64,000 bases of DNA from VRUE01 sp963716735 (GCA_963716735.1 OY970321.1:434001-498000); one strand, 5' to 3'; positions 14,841-22,557 are shown, counted from the first letter of the stretch. Program-made: numbers and translations. Notes: generated by a model from the letters alone, not told the origin.

Positions 14841-16169
14841 ATGGGCAAGCGATACCACGTCACCACGTTCGGTTGCCAGATGAACGTGCACGATTCCGAG
14901 CGGATGCAGGGGATGTTGGAGTCGCTCGGTTATGAGCAGGCACCGAGCCGTGCCGAGGCCGACCTGATCCTCTTCAACACCTGCTCGATCCGCGAGTCGG
15001 CGGACAATCGCTTTGTCGCCCACCTGGGTGAGGCCAAGCGGCTCAAGTCCGAAGATCCGGAGCGCGTGGTCGGAGTGGGGGGTTGCTGGGCGCAATCGGT
15101 CAAGGAGGAGGTCTTCGAGCGCTTCCCGTTCGTTGACGTCGCTTTCGGTCCGGGGCAGATCCACCGGCTGGCCGAGTTCCTCAACTCGGACTCGCTCACC
15201 GCCCAGGGCTACTTCGAGTTCGAGGACTTCTCCGGCCATCTGCCGGCGCGGCGCGAGCGTGAGTTCCAGGGCTGGCTGCAGATCTCCCAGGGCTGCAACT
15301 GCAAGTGCTCCTACTGCATCGTCCCCTCGACTCGGGGCCGCGAGGAGAGCCGCGACCCGGCCGAGTTGATCGTCGAGGCCGAGGCCCTCGCCGCCGACGG
15401 CGTGCTCGAGGTGACGCTGCTCGGGCAGAACGTCAACAGCTACGGACGTGATCTGCCAAGCGAGTCGCGCATCAGCTTCGCCGAGCTGCTGGCGCGGGTA
15501 GACGCGGTCGAGGGGATCGATCGCGTCCGCTACACCAGCCCGCACCCCAAGGACATGCGCGAGGACGTGATCCGGGCCCACGCTGAGCTGCCGTCGCTCT
15601 GCGAGCACATCCACCTGCCGCTGCAGTCGGGGTCGAGCACGATCCTCAAACGGATGCGGCGCACCTATGACCGGCAGCGCTACATGGACCGCGTCGCGCT
15701 GATCCGCGAGCACGTGCCCGACTGCGCGATCACCACCGACATCATCGTCGGCTTCCCCGGCGAGACCGAGGCCGATTTCGAGCAGACGCTCGAGGTCGTC
15801 GACGAGGTCGGCTACGACAGTGCCTTCACCTTCGTCTTCTCGCCGCGGCGCGAGACCGAGGCGGCGACGATGGGCGAGCAGGTCCCGCATCCGGTCAAGC
15901 GGGAGCGGATGGAGCGGTTGGTCGAGCTGGTGCAGCGGCGGGCGGCGGAGCGTTCGCAGCGGTTCGTCGGTCGTGAGCTCGAGGTGCTCGTGGAGGGGCC
16001 AAGCAGGACCGATCCGACTCGGCTACGGGGCAAAACGCGGCACAACAAGACGGTCAACTTCGATGGGGCCGCCGAACCGGGAGAGCTCGTGAACGTCGAA
16101 GTAGAAGCTGCCACGTCAACCACCCTCAGCGGGGTATCGGTGAAGCCCCTCACTCAACTTTTTCGGTGA
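14841..16169 (+). CDS. miaB: tRNA-2-methylthio-N6-dimethylallyladenosine synthase
   Basis: A 442-residue radical-SAM methylthiotransferase acting on A37 of tRNAs already prenylated by MiaA. The three N-terminal cluster cysteines are C12 (FGCQMN), C48 (NTCSIRE) and C82 (GGCWAQ). The radical-SAM CxxxCxxC is C152/C156/C159 in GCNCKCSYC, with an extra C154. A TRAM domain ends the protein. The last seven codons lie inside the core of a repeated hairpin element (16150-16221). miaA follows in the same frame. Confidence 0.96.
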   Translation: MGKRYHVTTFGCQMNVHDSERMQGMLESLGYEQAPSRAEADLILFNTCSIRESADNRFVAHLGEAKRLKSEDPERVVGVGGCWAQSVKEEVFERFPFVDVAFGPGQIHRLAEFLNSDSLTAQGYFEFEDFSGHLPARREREFQGWLQISQGCNCKCSYCIVPSTRGREESRDPAELIVEAEALAADGVLEVTLLGQNVNSYGRDLPSESRISFAELLARVDAVEGIDRVRYTSPHPKDMREDVIRAHAELPSLCEHIHLPLQSGSSTILKRMRRTYDRQRYMDRVALIREHVPDCAITTDIIVGFPGETEADFEQTLEVVDEVGYDSAFTFVFSPRRETEAATMGEQVPHPVKRERMERLVELVQRRAAERSQRFVGRELEVLVEGPSRTDPTRLRGKTRHNKTVNFDGAAEPGELVNVEVEAATSTTLSGVSVKPLTQLFR

Positions 16170-16245
16170 TTTGGGGTTGAGCTGGCGCCCGGTGCGCTCA
16201 ACGAAAAAGTACAAGCCGTTCGGGGCATCACCGAGACCCCGCTGA
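16126..16245 (+). repeat. Long hairpin element, copy 1: conserved core between locus-specific inverted arms
   Basis: Arms 16126-16149 and 16222-16245 are reverse complements over 24 nt with two mismatches. The left arm is miaB coding sequence; the right arm runs into the miaA start codon. The core, 16150-16221, contains nested stems ACTTTTTCG/CGAAAAAGT and TTGAGC/GCTCAA and ends in the block GTACAAG. Nearly the same core occurs at 19101-19173 between entirely different arms. It could act as an attenuator or terminator before miaA. Confidence 0.8.
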
Positions 16246-16976
16246 TGGACGTCCTGGCGATATTTGGACCTACCGGGGTTGGGAAGACCGGGGTTGCCGT
16301 AGCTCTTGCCGAGTTGCTGCAGGAGCGGGGTGAGAGACCAATCGCCATTTCGTGCGATGCACTTCAGGTCTATGAGGGGCTTGCTGTGCTGACTGGGGTT
16401 GCCACGACCGCGGAGCAGGGCACGCTAGAGCATCGGCTTGTGGGATTCGTGCCTGTGACTGAGCCTTTTTCCGTCGGCGACTACATGCGGCTGGCGCACA
16501 CTGAGATCGATCGGGCGCTGGAGGTTGGGCGGCGACCGATCGTGGTGGGGGGGACCGGGCTCTATTTGCGGGCCGCGGTCGCGAAGCTTTCGCTTGAAAA
16601 GGCGCCGCCGGAAGCGGAGGACTCGGAGCTCTGGTCGCCGGAGACGCGGCTGCCCACGACGATCTTCGGGCTCGACATGGACCGTGCTCGGCTGTACGAG
16701 CGGATCGATGCGCGAACTGAGGCGATCGTCGCCGGCGGGGCGGAGGAGGAGGTGCGCCGGGCCGAAGCGCTGGGACCGTCGCGGACGGCTCGCAAGGCGC
16801 TCGGCTTCGACGAGCTGCTCTCAGGCGATATCGAGGCGATGAAGAAGCGCTCGCGCAACTACGCCCGCCGCCAGCTCACCTGGATGCGCAAGATCCCCAA
16901 CCTCCACGCGATCGACCGCACCAACCGCTCCGACGCTGATGTAGCCGTCGAGATCGTCGCTCACCTCGACGATTGA
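16245..16976 (+). CDS. miaA: tRNA dimethylallyltransferase, internally shortened
   Basis: MiaA prenylates A37 of tRNAs. The N-terminus is normal: P-loop GPTGVGKT at residues 8-15, the DALQVYEGL strand, and VVGGTGLYLRA near residue 103. The C-terminal helices with RNYARRQLTWMRK are also intact. At 243 residues it is much shorter than the usual ~300. The block between GGTGLYLRA and the central FGLDMDRARLYERID strand has lost roughly 55 residues, including the usual DP...ND..R..RALEV segment. The start ATG abuts the right arm of the hairpin element. Confidence 0.88.
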   Translation: MDVLAIFGPTGVGKTGVAVALAELLQERGERPIAISCDALQVYEGLAVLTGVATTAEQGTLEHRLVGFVPVTEPFSVGDYMRLAHTEIDRALEVGRRPIVVGGTGLYLRAAVAKLSLEKAPPEAEDSELWSPETRLPTTIFGLDMDRARLYERIDARTEAIVAGGAEEEVRRAEALGPSRTARKALGFDELLSGDIEAMKKRSRNYARRQLTWMRKIPNLHAIDRTNRSDADVAVEIVAHLDD

Positions 16977-16979
16977 ACG

Positions 16980-17006
16980 GTTGTACCCCCTGTGGGGGGG
17001 CACAAC
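16980..17006 (+). terminator. Imperfect hairpin after miaA
   Basis: GTTGT (16980-16984) and CCCCC (16986-16990) pair with GGGGG (16994-16998) and ACAAC (17002-17006) around a TGT loop, with a small internal bulge. No T-tract follows. Confidence 0.4.
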
Positions 17007-17036
17007 TCTCCAATATCGGCGGTCACGACCCTTCAA

Positions 17037-17042
17037 TAGGCT
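17037..17042 (+). promoter_or_regulatory. Putative -10 of dapF (leaderless)
   Basis: TAGGCT ends 6 nt before the ATG at 17049. It is downstream of the miaA hairpin, so dapF starts a new transcription unit. Confidence 0.5.
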
Positions 17043-17048
17043 CCGGCG

Positions 17049-17891
17049 ATGCGATTTGAGAAGTGGCAGGCGCTTGGCAACGACTATGTGATCCTCGAGG
17101 CGGAGACCCTCCCGTGGGAGCTGACGGCGGCTCGCGCGGAGTGGATCTGCGATCCGCATTTCGGCATCGGCGCTGACGGGCTGCTGCTGCTCTCGCGCAG
17201 CGACGATCCCGAGTTCGTCGCCGAGCTGCGCATCTTCAACCCCGACGGCTCCGAGGCGGAGCTCTCCGGCAACGGGGCGCGGGAGGCGATCCTCTACCTG
17301 CGGCGGCACGGCTGGACGGACGAGGACGTCTTCACGATCCGAACCGTGGCCGGGCCGATCACGCCGACGATTACCTCCGAGCTGACCTGCTCGGTGGACA
17401 TGGGCAAGGCCTCGACGACCTCAAAGGACTTCCCTTCGGGTAACCCCGATGGCAGGGGTTCGCTGAGCGCCGGTGGCCGTCAGTGGGATTTTCAACACGT
17501 CTCGATCGGCAACCCGCAGTGCGCGATCGAGGTCGGCGAGGAGATCGAGGACCTCGATCTCGAGCCGATCGGGCCGGAGATCGAAGCACACGAGCTCTTC
17601 CCCAACCGCACCAATGTCTCCTTCTTCAAGGTCGACGGCAGCCGGGTGCGGGCGCGGATCTTCGAGCGAGGGGTGGGGGAGACGCTCTCCTCGGGGACCG
17701 GGGCCAGCGGTGCCGCCGCAACGGCGTTCCTGCGTGGCGCACCGAGCCCGATCACGGTCGAGCTGGACGGAGGAGAGCTGGAGGTCGAGATCTCCGACGA
17801 CCTCGCCGTCCGCTTGAGCGGCTGGGCGGAGCCGATCTGCTCGGGGGAGCTCTCACCGGAGCTCATTCAAGCGCTGTCCGAGCCCACCTAA
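17049..17891 (+). CDS. dapF: Diaminopimelate epimerase homologue with both catalytic Cys replaced by Ser
   Basis: A 280-residue protein of the DapF fold; DapF converts LL- to meso-diaminopimelate for lysine and peptidoglycan. Substrate-pocket positions are kept: N11 (GND), N64 (FNPDGSE), N155 (GNPQ, usually GNPH), N189 (RTNVSFF), E206-R207 and GTG at 216-218. The two catalytic bases, normally Cys in CGNG and ACGTG, are Ser73 (TCC, 17265-17267) and Ser215 (TCG, 17691-17693). It may be inactive, repurposed or mechanistically altered. It sits directly before an LL-DAP aminotransferase gene. Confidence 0.85.
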   Translation: MRFEKWQALGNDYVILEAETLPWELTAARAEWICDPHFGIGADGLLLLSRSDDPEFVAELRIFNPDGSEAELSGNGAREAILYLRRHGWTDEDVFTIRTVAGPITPTITSELTCSVDMGKASTTSKDFPSGNPDGRGSLSAGGRQWDFQHVSIGNPQCAIEVGEEIEDLDLEPIGPEIEAHELFPNRTNVSFFKVDGSRVRARIFERGVGETLSSGTGASGAAATAFLRGAPSPITVELDGGELEVEISDDLAVRLSGWAEPICSGELSPELIQALSEPT

Positions 17892-17897
17892 TACATT
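17892..17897 (+). promoter_or_regulatory. Putative -10 of the LL-DAP aminotransferase gene
   Basis: TACATT ends 9 nt before the GTG at 17907. It begins one base after the dapF stop. Confidence 0.4.
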
Positions 17898-17906
17898 TCC
17901 GCGCCC

Positions 17907-19076
17907 GTGGCGATCGCAGACCCATCCAAGCGCCTGGAGGCGATGCCTCCCTACATGTTCCAGGAACTGGAGCGGCGGATCGCCGAGAAGCGCGCCGCCG
18001 GCATCGACGTGATCAGCCTCGGGATCGGCGACCCGGACAAGCCGACCTACCCCCACATCGTCTCGGCGATGCAGGAGGCGGTCACCGACCCGGCCACCCA
18101 TCAGTACCCGAGCAACCGCGGCCGCGACGATTTCCGCGAGGCCTTCGCGCGCTTCTACGACGAGCGCTTCGGGGTCGAGATCGATCCCGCGAGCGAGGTG
18201 ATCCCGGCGATCGGCGCCAAGGAGTGCATCTACAACCTCTGCTTCGCCTTCCTCGATCCGGGCGGTGTCGCCCTCGCCTCCGATCCCGGCTACCCCGTCT
18301 ACACCGGCGGGCCGATCCTCGCCGGGGCCACCCCGGAGCTGCTGCCCCTGGTTCCGGACCTCGGCTTCGCCCCGGACCTTGGCTCGGTGCCGGCCGACGT
18401 CGCCGCGAAGGCCCGGCTGATGTTCATCAACTACCCCGACAACCCGACCGGCGCCATCGTGCCGGAGGGCTTCTTCGAGCTGGTCGTCTCCTTTGCCCGC
18501 GAGCACGAGATCCTCGTCGTCCACGACAACGCCTATTCCGAGACGACCTACGACGGCTACGTCGCCCCCAGCTTCCTCTCGACGCCCGGGGCCAAGGACG
18601 TCGGAGTCGAGGTCTTCTCGCTTTCCAAGGGCTTCAACATGACCGGCTGGCGCTGCGCCGCGATCCTCGGCAACGCCGAGGCCGTGCAGACGTACTGGCG
18701 ACTGAAGACGAACGTAGACTCCGGCCTGTTCGAGGCCGTGCAGAAGGCGGGCGTCGCGGCCCTGGAGGGCCCGAGCGGGCCACTGGAGCGGATGAACGAG
18801 ACCTACGCCCGCCGCCGCGACCTGGTCGTATCTGCCCTGGCCGAAATCGGCGTCCAAGTGAGTGCCCCGAAAGGGACGATTTACATCTGGGCGCCAGTGC
18901 CGGAGGGCCACACCTCAACTTCTTTCGCTGAGCTGGTACTCGAAGAGGCTGCGGTCGTTGTCTCACCTGGCTCGATGTACGGGCCGAGCGGCGAGGGGTT
19001 CTTCCGCATTGCGCTCACTGCCCCTGACGAGCGCATCGCTGAGGCTGTTGAGCGGATGCGTGAGCATTTGGCGTGA
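17907..19076 (+). CDS. dapL: LL-diaminopimelate aminotransferase-like class I aminotransferase
   Basis: A 389-residue fold-type-I PLP enzyme. The N-terminus LEAMPPYMFQELERRIAEKR, then SLGIGDPDKPTYPHIV and HQYPSNRGRDDFR, resembles the bacterial/archaeal LL-DAP aminotransferases. These convert tetrahydrodipicolinate directly to LL-DAP. The PLP Lys is in SLSKGFNMTGWR, with FINYPDNPTGA upstream. Adjacency to the dapF homologue supports the assignment, but related alanine or aspartate aminotransferases cannot be excluded. GTG start. It converges with the MBL gene across a hairpin element. Confidence 0.75.
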   Translation: MAIADPSKRLEAMPPYMFQELERRIAEKRAAGIDVISLGIGDPDKPTYPHIVSAMQEAVTDPATHQYPSNRGRDDFREAFARFYDERFGVEIDPASEVIPAIGAKECIYNLCFAFLDPGGVALASDPGYPVYTGGPILAGATPELLPLVPDLGFAPDLGSVPADVAAKARLMFINYPDNPTGAIVPEGFFELVVSFAREHEILVVHDNAYSETTYDGYVAPSFLSTPGAKDVGVEVFSLSKGFNMTGWRCAAILGNAEAVQTYWRLKTNVDSGLFEAVQKAGVAALEGPSGPLERMNETYARRRDLVVSALAEIGVQVSAPKGTIYIWAPVPEGHTSTSFAELVLEEAAVVVSPGSMYGPSGEGFFRIALTAPDERIAEAVERMREHLA

Positions 19077-19080
19077 GTGG

Positions 19081-19193
19081 GGCGGCGCCCGGGTAGGGCC
19101 TTCACTTAACTTTTCGGTGAGGTGGGGCTGAGCTGTCGCCCCGGCCGCTCGACGAAAAAGTACAAGACGTTTCGGCCCTACCCGGGCGCCGCC
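19081..19193. repeat. Long hairpin element, copy 2, between convergent genes
   Basis: Perfect 20-bp inverted arms at 19081-19100 and 19174-19193 enclose a 73-nt core very similar to that of copy 1 (16150-16221). The core has TTAACTTTTCGGTGA, then GAGCTG, then CGACGAAAAAGTACAAG. The arms have no similarity to copy 1 arms. The right arm includes the last codons and stop of the minus-strand MBL gene; the left arm starts 4 nt past the dapL stop. It is a plausible bidirectional terminator. Confidence 0.8.
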
Positions 19194-20023
19194 TGTCTCT
19201 CTTCAAGCTTGGTCCAGTACCTGTGCAGGCCGCGCCACTGGTATTGCGGGGGGACGCATTGGATCATCTCGGCCGCTGCTTCATCGGAAGCTGAGCTGTC
19301 GGTGACGCGCTGTCGATGGCGCTCCTCGTAAGCGTCCTCGTTGAGCTTGCGGGCGAGCTGGGCCTCCTCGCGCAGCCGCTCGCGCACCTGGGCCAAGTGG
19401 GGGAGGGGGTCGTCGATCGCGGCGAAGTGGGTCAGGGCGAGGCGCTCGGGTTTCCACCCTTCGACTATCTCGATCGAGTCGATCCAGGTCTCTATGTCGA
19501 TGTCGGGCGGTGGGGTCGGCGGCACGATCAGGTCGACGCCGGGGATCGAGACCGCCGCAACGTCGCCGACGAAGGCGGTGCCGCTCTCGTGCAGGTAGCA
19601 GACGTGGTGAGAGGCGTGGCCAGGGGTGTAGGCGACCTGCATGCCGAGGACCTGCTCGCCGCCAGTCAGCGGCTTCACATTTGCCTCCGGCACGGGCACG
19701 ATCTCGCCCCAGAGGCGCTGCATCTGATCGCCGTAGAGGCGCCCGGCGCTGGCCAGCAGCTTCGAGGGGTCGATCAGGTGCGGTGCGCCACGCTCGTGCA
19801 CGTAGACCTCGAGCTCGGGCCAGCGGCGGACCAGGGCCCCGGTTGCCGCGGCGTGATCGAGGTGGATGTGGGTAAGCAGCAGAGCCCGCGGCTGCTCGTC
19901 GCCCAGCGCCTCCAGCAGCGTCGGCAGCGATGACTCGGGCCCGGGATCGACCAGCATGCCATCGACCTCCCAGCAGCCGATCACATGCGGCCGCCCAAGG
20001 TGCATGACATCGATTACGCGCAT
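19178..20023 (-). CDS. MBL-fold metallo-hydrolase
   Basis: A 281-residue metallo-beta-lactamase-fold hydrolase. The metal motif THIHLDH lies near residue 50-57, a second His in TPGHASHH near 135, the Asp in FVGDVAAVS, and a final His in LTHF. Substrate is unknown; the layout resembles glyoxalase II-like or lactonase-type enzymes. The start ATG follows a TAGGCT -10. The 3' end lies inside the right arm of the 19081-19193 hairpin element. Confidence 0.85.
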   Translation of the reverse strand: MRVIDVMHLGRPHVIGCWEVDGMLVDPGPESSLPTLLEALGDEQPRALLLTHIHLDHAAATGALVRRWPELEVYVHERGAPHLIDPSKLLASAGRLYGDQMQRLWGEIVPVPEANVKPLTGGEQVLGMQVAYTPGHASHHVCYLHESGTAFVGDVAAVSIPGVDLIVPPTPPPDIDIETWIDSIEIVEGWKPERLALTHFAAIDDPLPHLAQVRERLREEAQLARKLNEDAYEERHRQRVTDSSASDEAAAEMIQCVPPQYQWRGLHRYWTKLEERQAAPG

Positions 20024-20029
20024 CGAGGC

Positions 20030-20035
20030 AGCCTA
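20030..20035 (-). promoter_or_regulatory. Putative -10 of the MBL-hydrolase gene (leaderless)
   Basis: On the minus strand TAGGCT ends 6 nt before the ATG whose first base is 20023. It lies just past the 20037-20102 hairpin. Confidence 0.5.
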
Positions 20036-20036
20036 T

Positions 20037-20102
20037 GGAAGTCGGGGGAGGGCTCGACGGAGCCTCCATGCTGTTGCTCCGGCGAGTCCTCCCCCGACTT
20101 CC
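20037..20102 (-). terminator. Very long hairpin after the epimerase-like gene
   Basis: Perfect 15-bp arms at 20037-20051 and 20088-20102 enclose a second stem (20052-20063 with 20076-20087, two mismatches) and a 12-nt loop. The hairpin begins directly after the stop codon of the minus-strand gene. There is no T-tract; it probably terminates as a long U-less hairpin. Confidence 0.6.
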
Positions 20103-21098
20103 TCAAACCATGGGATCGGGGAAGCGGTCATCCGCCTCCAGCGTCTGCCGCCAGCCCTCCTCCATGCCGCGCGGCGCGTAGCCGAGCTCGCGGCTGGCCT
20201 TCTCGTGGCTGGCCCAGAAGGTGACGCCGTCGGCCGAGGAGATCAACTCGCGCAGGTTCGGCGGCTGCCCGAACAGTTTGCCGACCAGCGGGCCGATCGG
20301 GGTCATCGCCTTCAACAGGGACGTCGGCATCGCCCGCTTCGGTGCCTTGCGGCCACTGGCGGCGGCGACGGTCTCGACCGCCTCGCGCATCGTCACGACC
20401 GGGCCGCTGAGCACGTAGATCTCACCGAGCTTCCCTTTGTCGACCGCCAGAAGGATGCCGCCGGCGATGTCGTCGACGTGGGTGAGGCAGATCCCCAGCT
20501 CCGGGAACGGCATCAGCACCAGTTTCCCAGCGAAGAATTCCTTCAGCAGGTCGGCCACCTGCGAGGTGTCGTTCGGGCCGTAGACACCGCCGGGCTGGAC
20601 GATGATCGCGGGCAGGTCCTGGTCGGCGATCATTCGCTTGACAATCCTGTGCGCCTCCAGCTTGGTCTCCTCGTAGTAGGAGGTGAATTCCTTGCCGGGG
20701 TGCTCGTAGGTCTCGTCGACGACCTTGCCGTGGGTATTGCCGAAGACGCCGCAGGTGGAGACGTAGACGATCCTGGGGACCTTGGCCTCGAGAGCGGCGC
20801 TCATCGCCCGCTCGGTGCCGGCCACGTTGGCCTCCCACATCGCCGGGTGTTGCTTGGCGGGGATGCCGACCTCGTACATCGCGGCGGCGTGGACGAGCGC
20901 GTCGCAGCCCTCCATTCCGTTGCGCATCGCCTCGCCGTCGCCGAGGTCGCCGCTGACGACCTGGGCGCCGAGGGAGGTGACGGCGTCGGCCTTCTCCGGG
21001 CTGCGTACGAGGCAGACGACGTCGTCGCCGCGTTCGCGCAGCTGGCGCACGACGGTGCCGCCGATGAACCCAGTCCCTCCCGTTACGAAGACTTTCAC
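20103..21098 (-). CDS. NAD(P)-dependent epimerase/dehydratase (extended SDR)
   Basis: A 331-residue Rossmann-fold protein. The dinucleotide loop VTGGTGFIGG is at residues 5-14, LVHAAAMYEVG near 65, and the YYEETKLEAH segment carries Tyr-x3-Lys. Substrate is unknown; the sequence resembles dihydroflavonol-reductase-like or sugar epimerases. I take GTG 21098 as the start. It places the glycine loop at the usual position, and TAGGCT lies 7 nt upstream; longer starts would run through the divergent hflX promoter. Confidence 0.85.
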   Translation of the reverse strand: MKVFVTGGTGFIGGTVVRQLRERGDDVVCLVRSPEKADAVTSLGAQVVSGDLGDGEAMRNGMEGCDALVHAAAMYEVGIPAKQHPAMWEANVAGTERAMSAALEAKVPRIVYVSTCGVFGNTHGKVVDETYEHPGKEFTSYYEETKLEAHRIVKRMIADQDLPAIIVQPGGVYGPNDTSQVADLLKEFFAGKLVLMPFPELGICLTHVDDIAGGILLAVDKGKLGEIYVLSGPVVTMREAVETVAAASGRKAPKRAMPTSLLKAMTPIGPLVGKLFGQPPNLRELISSADGVTFWASHEKASRELGYAPRGMEEGWRQTLEADDRFPDPMV

Positions 21099-21105
21099 GC
21101 CCGCA

Positions 21106-21111
21106 AGCCTA
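21106..21111 (-). promoter_or_regulatory. Putative -10 of the epimerase-like gene
   Basis: Minus-strand TAGGCT ends 7 nt before the GTG at 21098. TTGTAG lies 18 nt upstream as a possible -35. It is divergent from the hflX promoter. Confidence 0.5.
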
Positions 21112-21130
21112 TCCAGGAAATCCCGGCGCC

Positions 21131-21136
21131 TACAAT
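21131..21136 (+). promoter_or_regulatory. Putative -10 of hflX (leaderless)
   Basis: TACAAT ends 8 nt before the GTG at 21145. Divergent from the epimerase-like gene promoter 20 nt away. Confidence 0.5.
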
Positions 21137-21144
21137 CAGCCCAA

Positions 21145-22461
21145 GTGGATCGATCCAGGAACGGGCGCAACAAGCAGACGCACTACGCCGCCGACGGCGC
21201 CGGCGTCTCCAATCCGCGCGCCCGCCAGCGTGCAATGGCGATCGGGGTCGTCGAGGGCGGTGAGGCGGAGGGTGACCCGCTCGCCGAGCTGAAGGAGCTG
21301 CTGCGCACCGCCGGCGTGGCGACGGCGGGCGAAGCGGTCCAGCAGCGCGCGAAGCCCGACCCCGACCGCTACCTCGGCCGCGGCAAGCTGGCCGAGGTGA
21401 AGGAGCAGATTGCCGCCTGCGACGCGAACCTGGTCGCCTGCGACGACGAGCTTGCTCCCCGGCAGGAGCGCAACCTCGAGAGCGCATTGGGTGTGCCGGT
21501 CGTCGACCGCACCGCGGTCATCCTCGACATCTTCGCTGACCATGCCCACTCGGCCGAGGGCAAGCTGCAGGTCGAGCTGGCCCAGCTCGAGTACAACCTG
21601 GCGCGGATGAGGGGCCTCTGGACCCACCTCGAGCGCCTCGGCGGCGGGATCGGCACCAGGGGCCCGGGAGAGAGCCAGATCGAGACCGACCGCCGTCTTG
21701 CCCGCGACCGGATCGCGGCGCTGCGCCGGCGGCTCGGGCGGATGGAGCGCAACCGCGGCGTGATGCGGGCGCGCCGCGAGCAGTCGTCCCTGCCCCGGGT
21801 GGCCCTCGCGGGCTACACCAACGCCGGCAAGTCGACCCTGCTGAACGCGTTGACCGGCACCGAGGAGGTCGGGGTGGGGGACAGGCTCTTCCACACCCTC
21901 GACCCGACCACGCGCAGCGTGCCGCTCTCCGGCCGCGACTTCCTCTTCACCGACACGGTCGGCTTCATCGAGAAGCTTCCCCACCAGCTGGTCGAGGCTT
22001 TCAAGGCGACGCTGGAGGAGACGGTTCTCGCCGACCTGATCCTGCAGGTGGTCGACGCCGCGGCGCCCGAGGAGCGGCGGTTGGCCGACCTGGAGGCTGT
22101 CGATGCGGTGCTCGAGGAGATCGGCGCCGGCGCCAAGCCGCGCCTGCTGGTCCTCAACAAGGCCGACCTGCTCGACGAGGACGAGCGCGCCGAGGCGCTG
22201 CTGCGCCATCCGGAGGCGGTTCTGGTCTCGGCCTTGAACGGCGCCGGGATCGAGGGCCTGCAGGAGCGCGTCGAGCAGGCCTTCCACGACACCCTCGCCG
22301 AGGTTGAGCTGCTCATCCCCTACAGCGAGGGGGCGCGGTTGCACGAACTGCACGAGGTGGCCGGTGACCTGACGCGGACCGAGCGTGAGGACGGCGTGCT
22401 CGTGCTCGCCAGGGTGCCGGTGGCCGAGTTGCACCGGTTCGACGATCTGGCGGTTGCGTAG
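21145..22461 (+). CDS. hflX: GTPase HflX
   Basis: A 438-residue ribosome-associated GTPase that splits stalled ribosomes. The N-terminal HflX domain (DPDRYLGRGKLAEVKE, then a Gly-rich GGGIGTRGPGESQIETDRR) precedes the G domain with GYTNAGKS near residue 223, DTVGFIEKLPHQLVEAF and NKADL. I chose GTG 21145 because longer readings would overlap the divergent gene, and TACAAT lies 8 nt upstream. The location after miaA/dapF matches the actinobacterial order. Confidence 0.94.
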   Translation: MDRSRNGRNKQTHYAADGAGVSNPRARQRAMAIGVVEGGEAEGDPLAELKELLRTAGVATAGEAVQQRAKPDPDRYLGRGKLAEVKEQIAACDANLVACDDELAPRQERNLESALGVPVVDRTAVILDIFADHAHSAEGKLQVELAQLEYNLARMRGLWTHLERLGGGIGTRGPGESQIETDRRLARDRIAALRRRLGRMERNRGVMRARREQSSLPRVALAGYTNAGKSTLLNALTGTEEVGVGDRLFHTLDPTTRSVPLSGRDFLFTDTVGFIEKLPHQLVEAFKATLEETVLADLILQVVDAAAPEERRLADLEAVDAVLEEIGAGAKPRLLVLNKADLLDEDERAEALLRHPEAVLVSALNGAGIEGLQERVEQAFHDTLAEVELLIPYSEGARLHELHEVAGDLTRTEREDGVLVLARVPVAELHRFDDLAVA

Positions 22462-22545
22462 GGAGGGAGAGGGTGTTTCCCGCCCGGACTCGCTCGCTTC
22501 GCTCGCTCTGAGTATCCGCCCGTTCGGGAGACACCCTCTCCCTCC
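22462..22545 (+). terminator. Very long hairpin after hflX
   Basis: Arms of 21 nt (22462-22482 and 22525-22545) are reverse complements with one mismatch and start directly after the hflX stop. The interior holds a direct repeat of CGCTCGCT. No T-tract. It separates hflX from the dut promoter. Confidence 0.6.
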
Positions 22546-22557
22546 TCTCTAGCGCTG

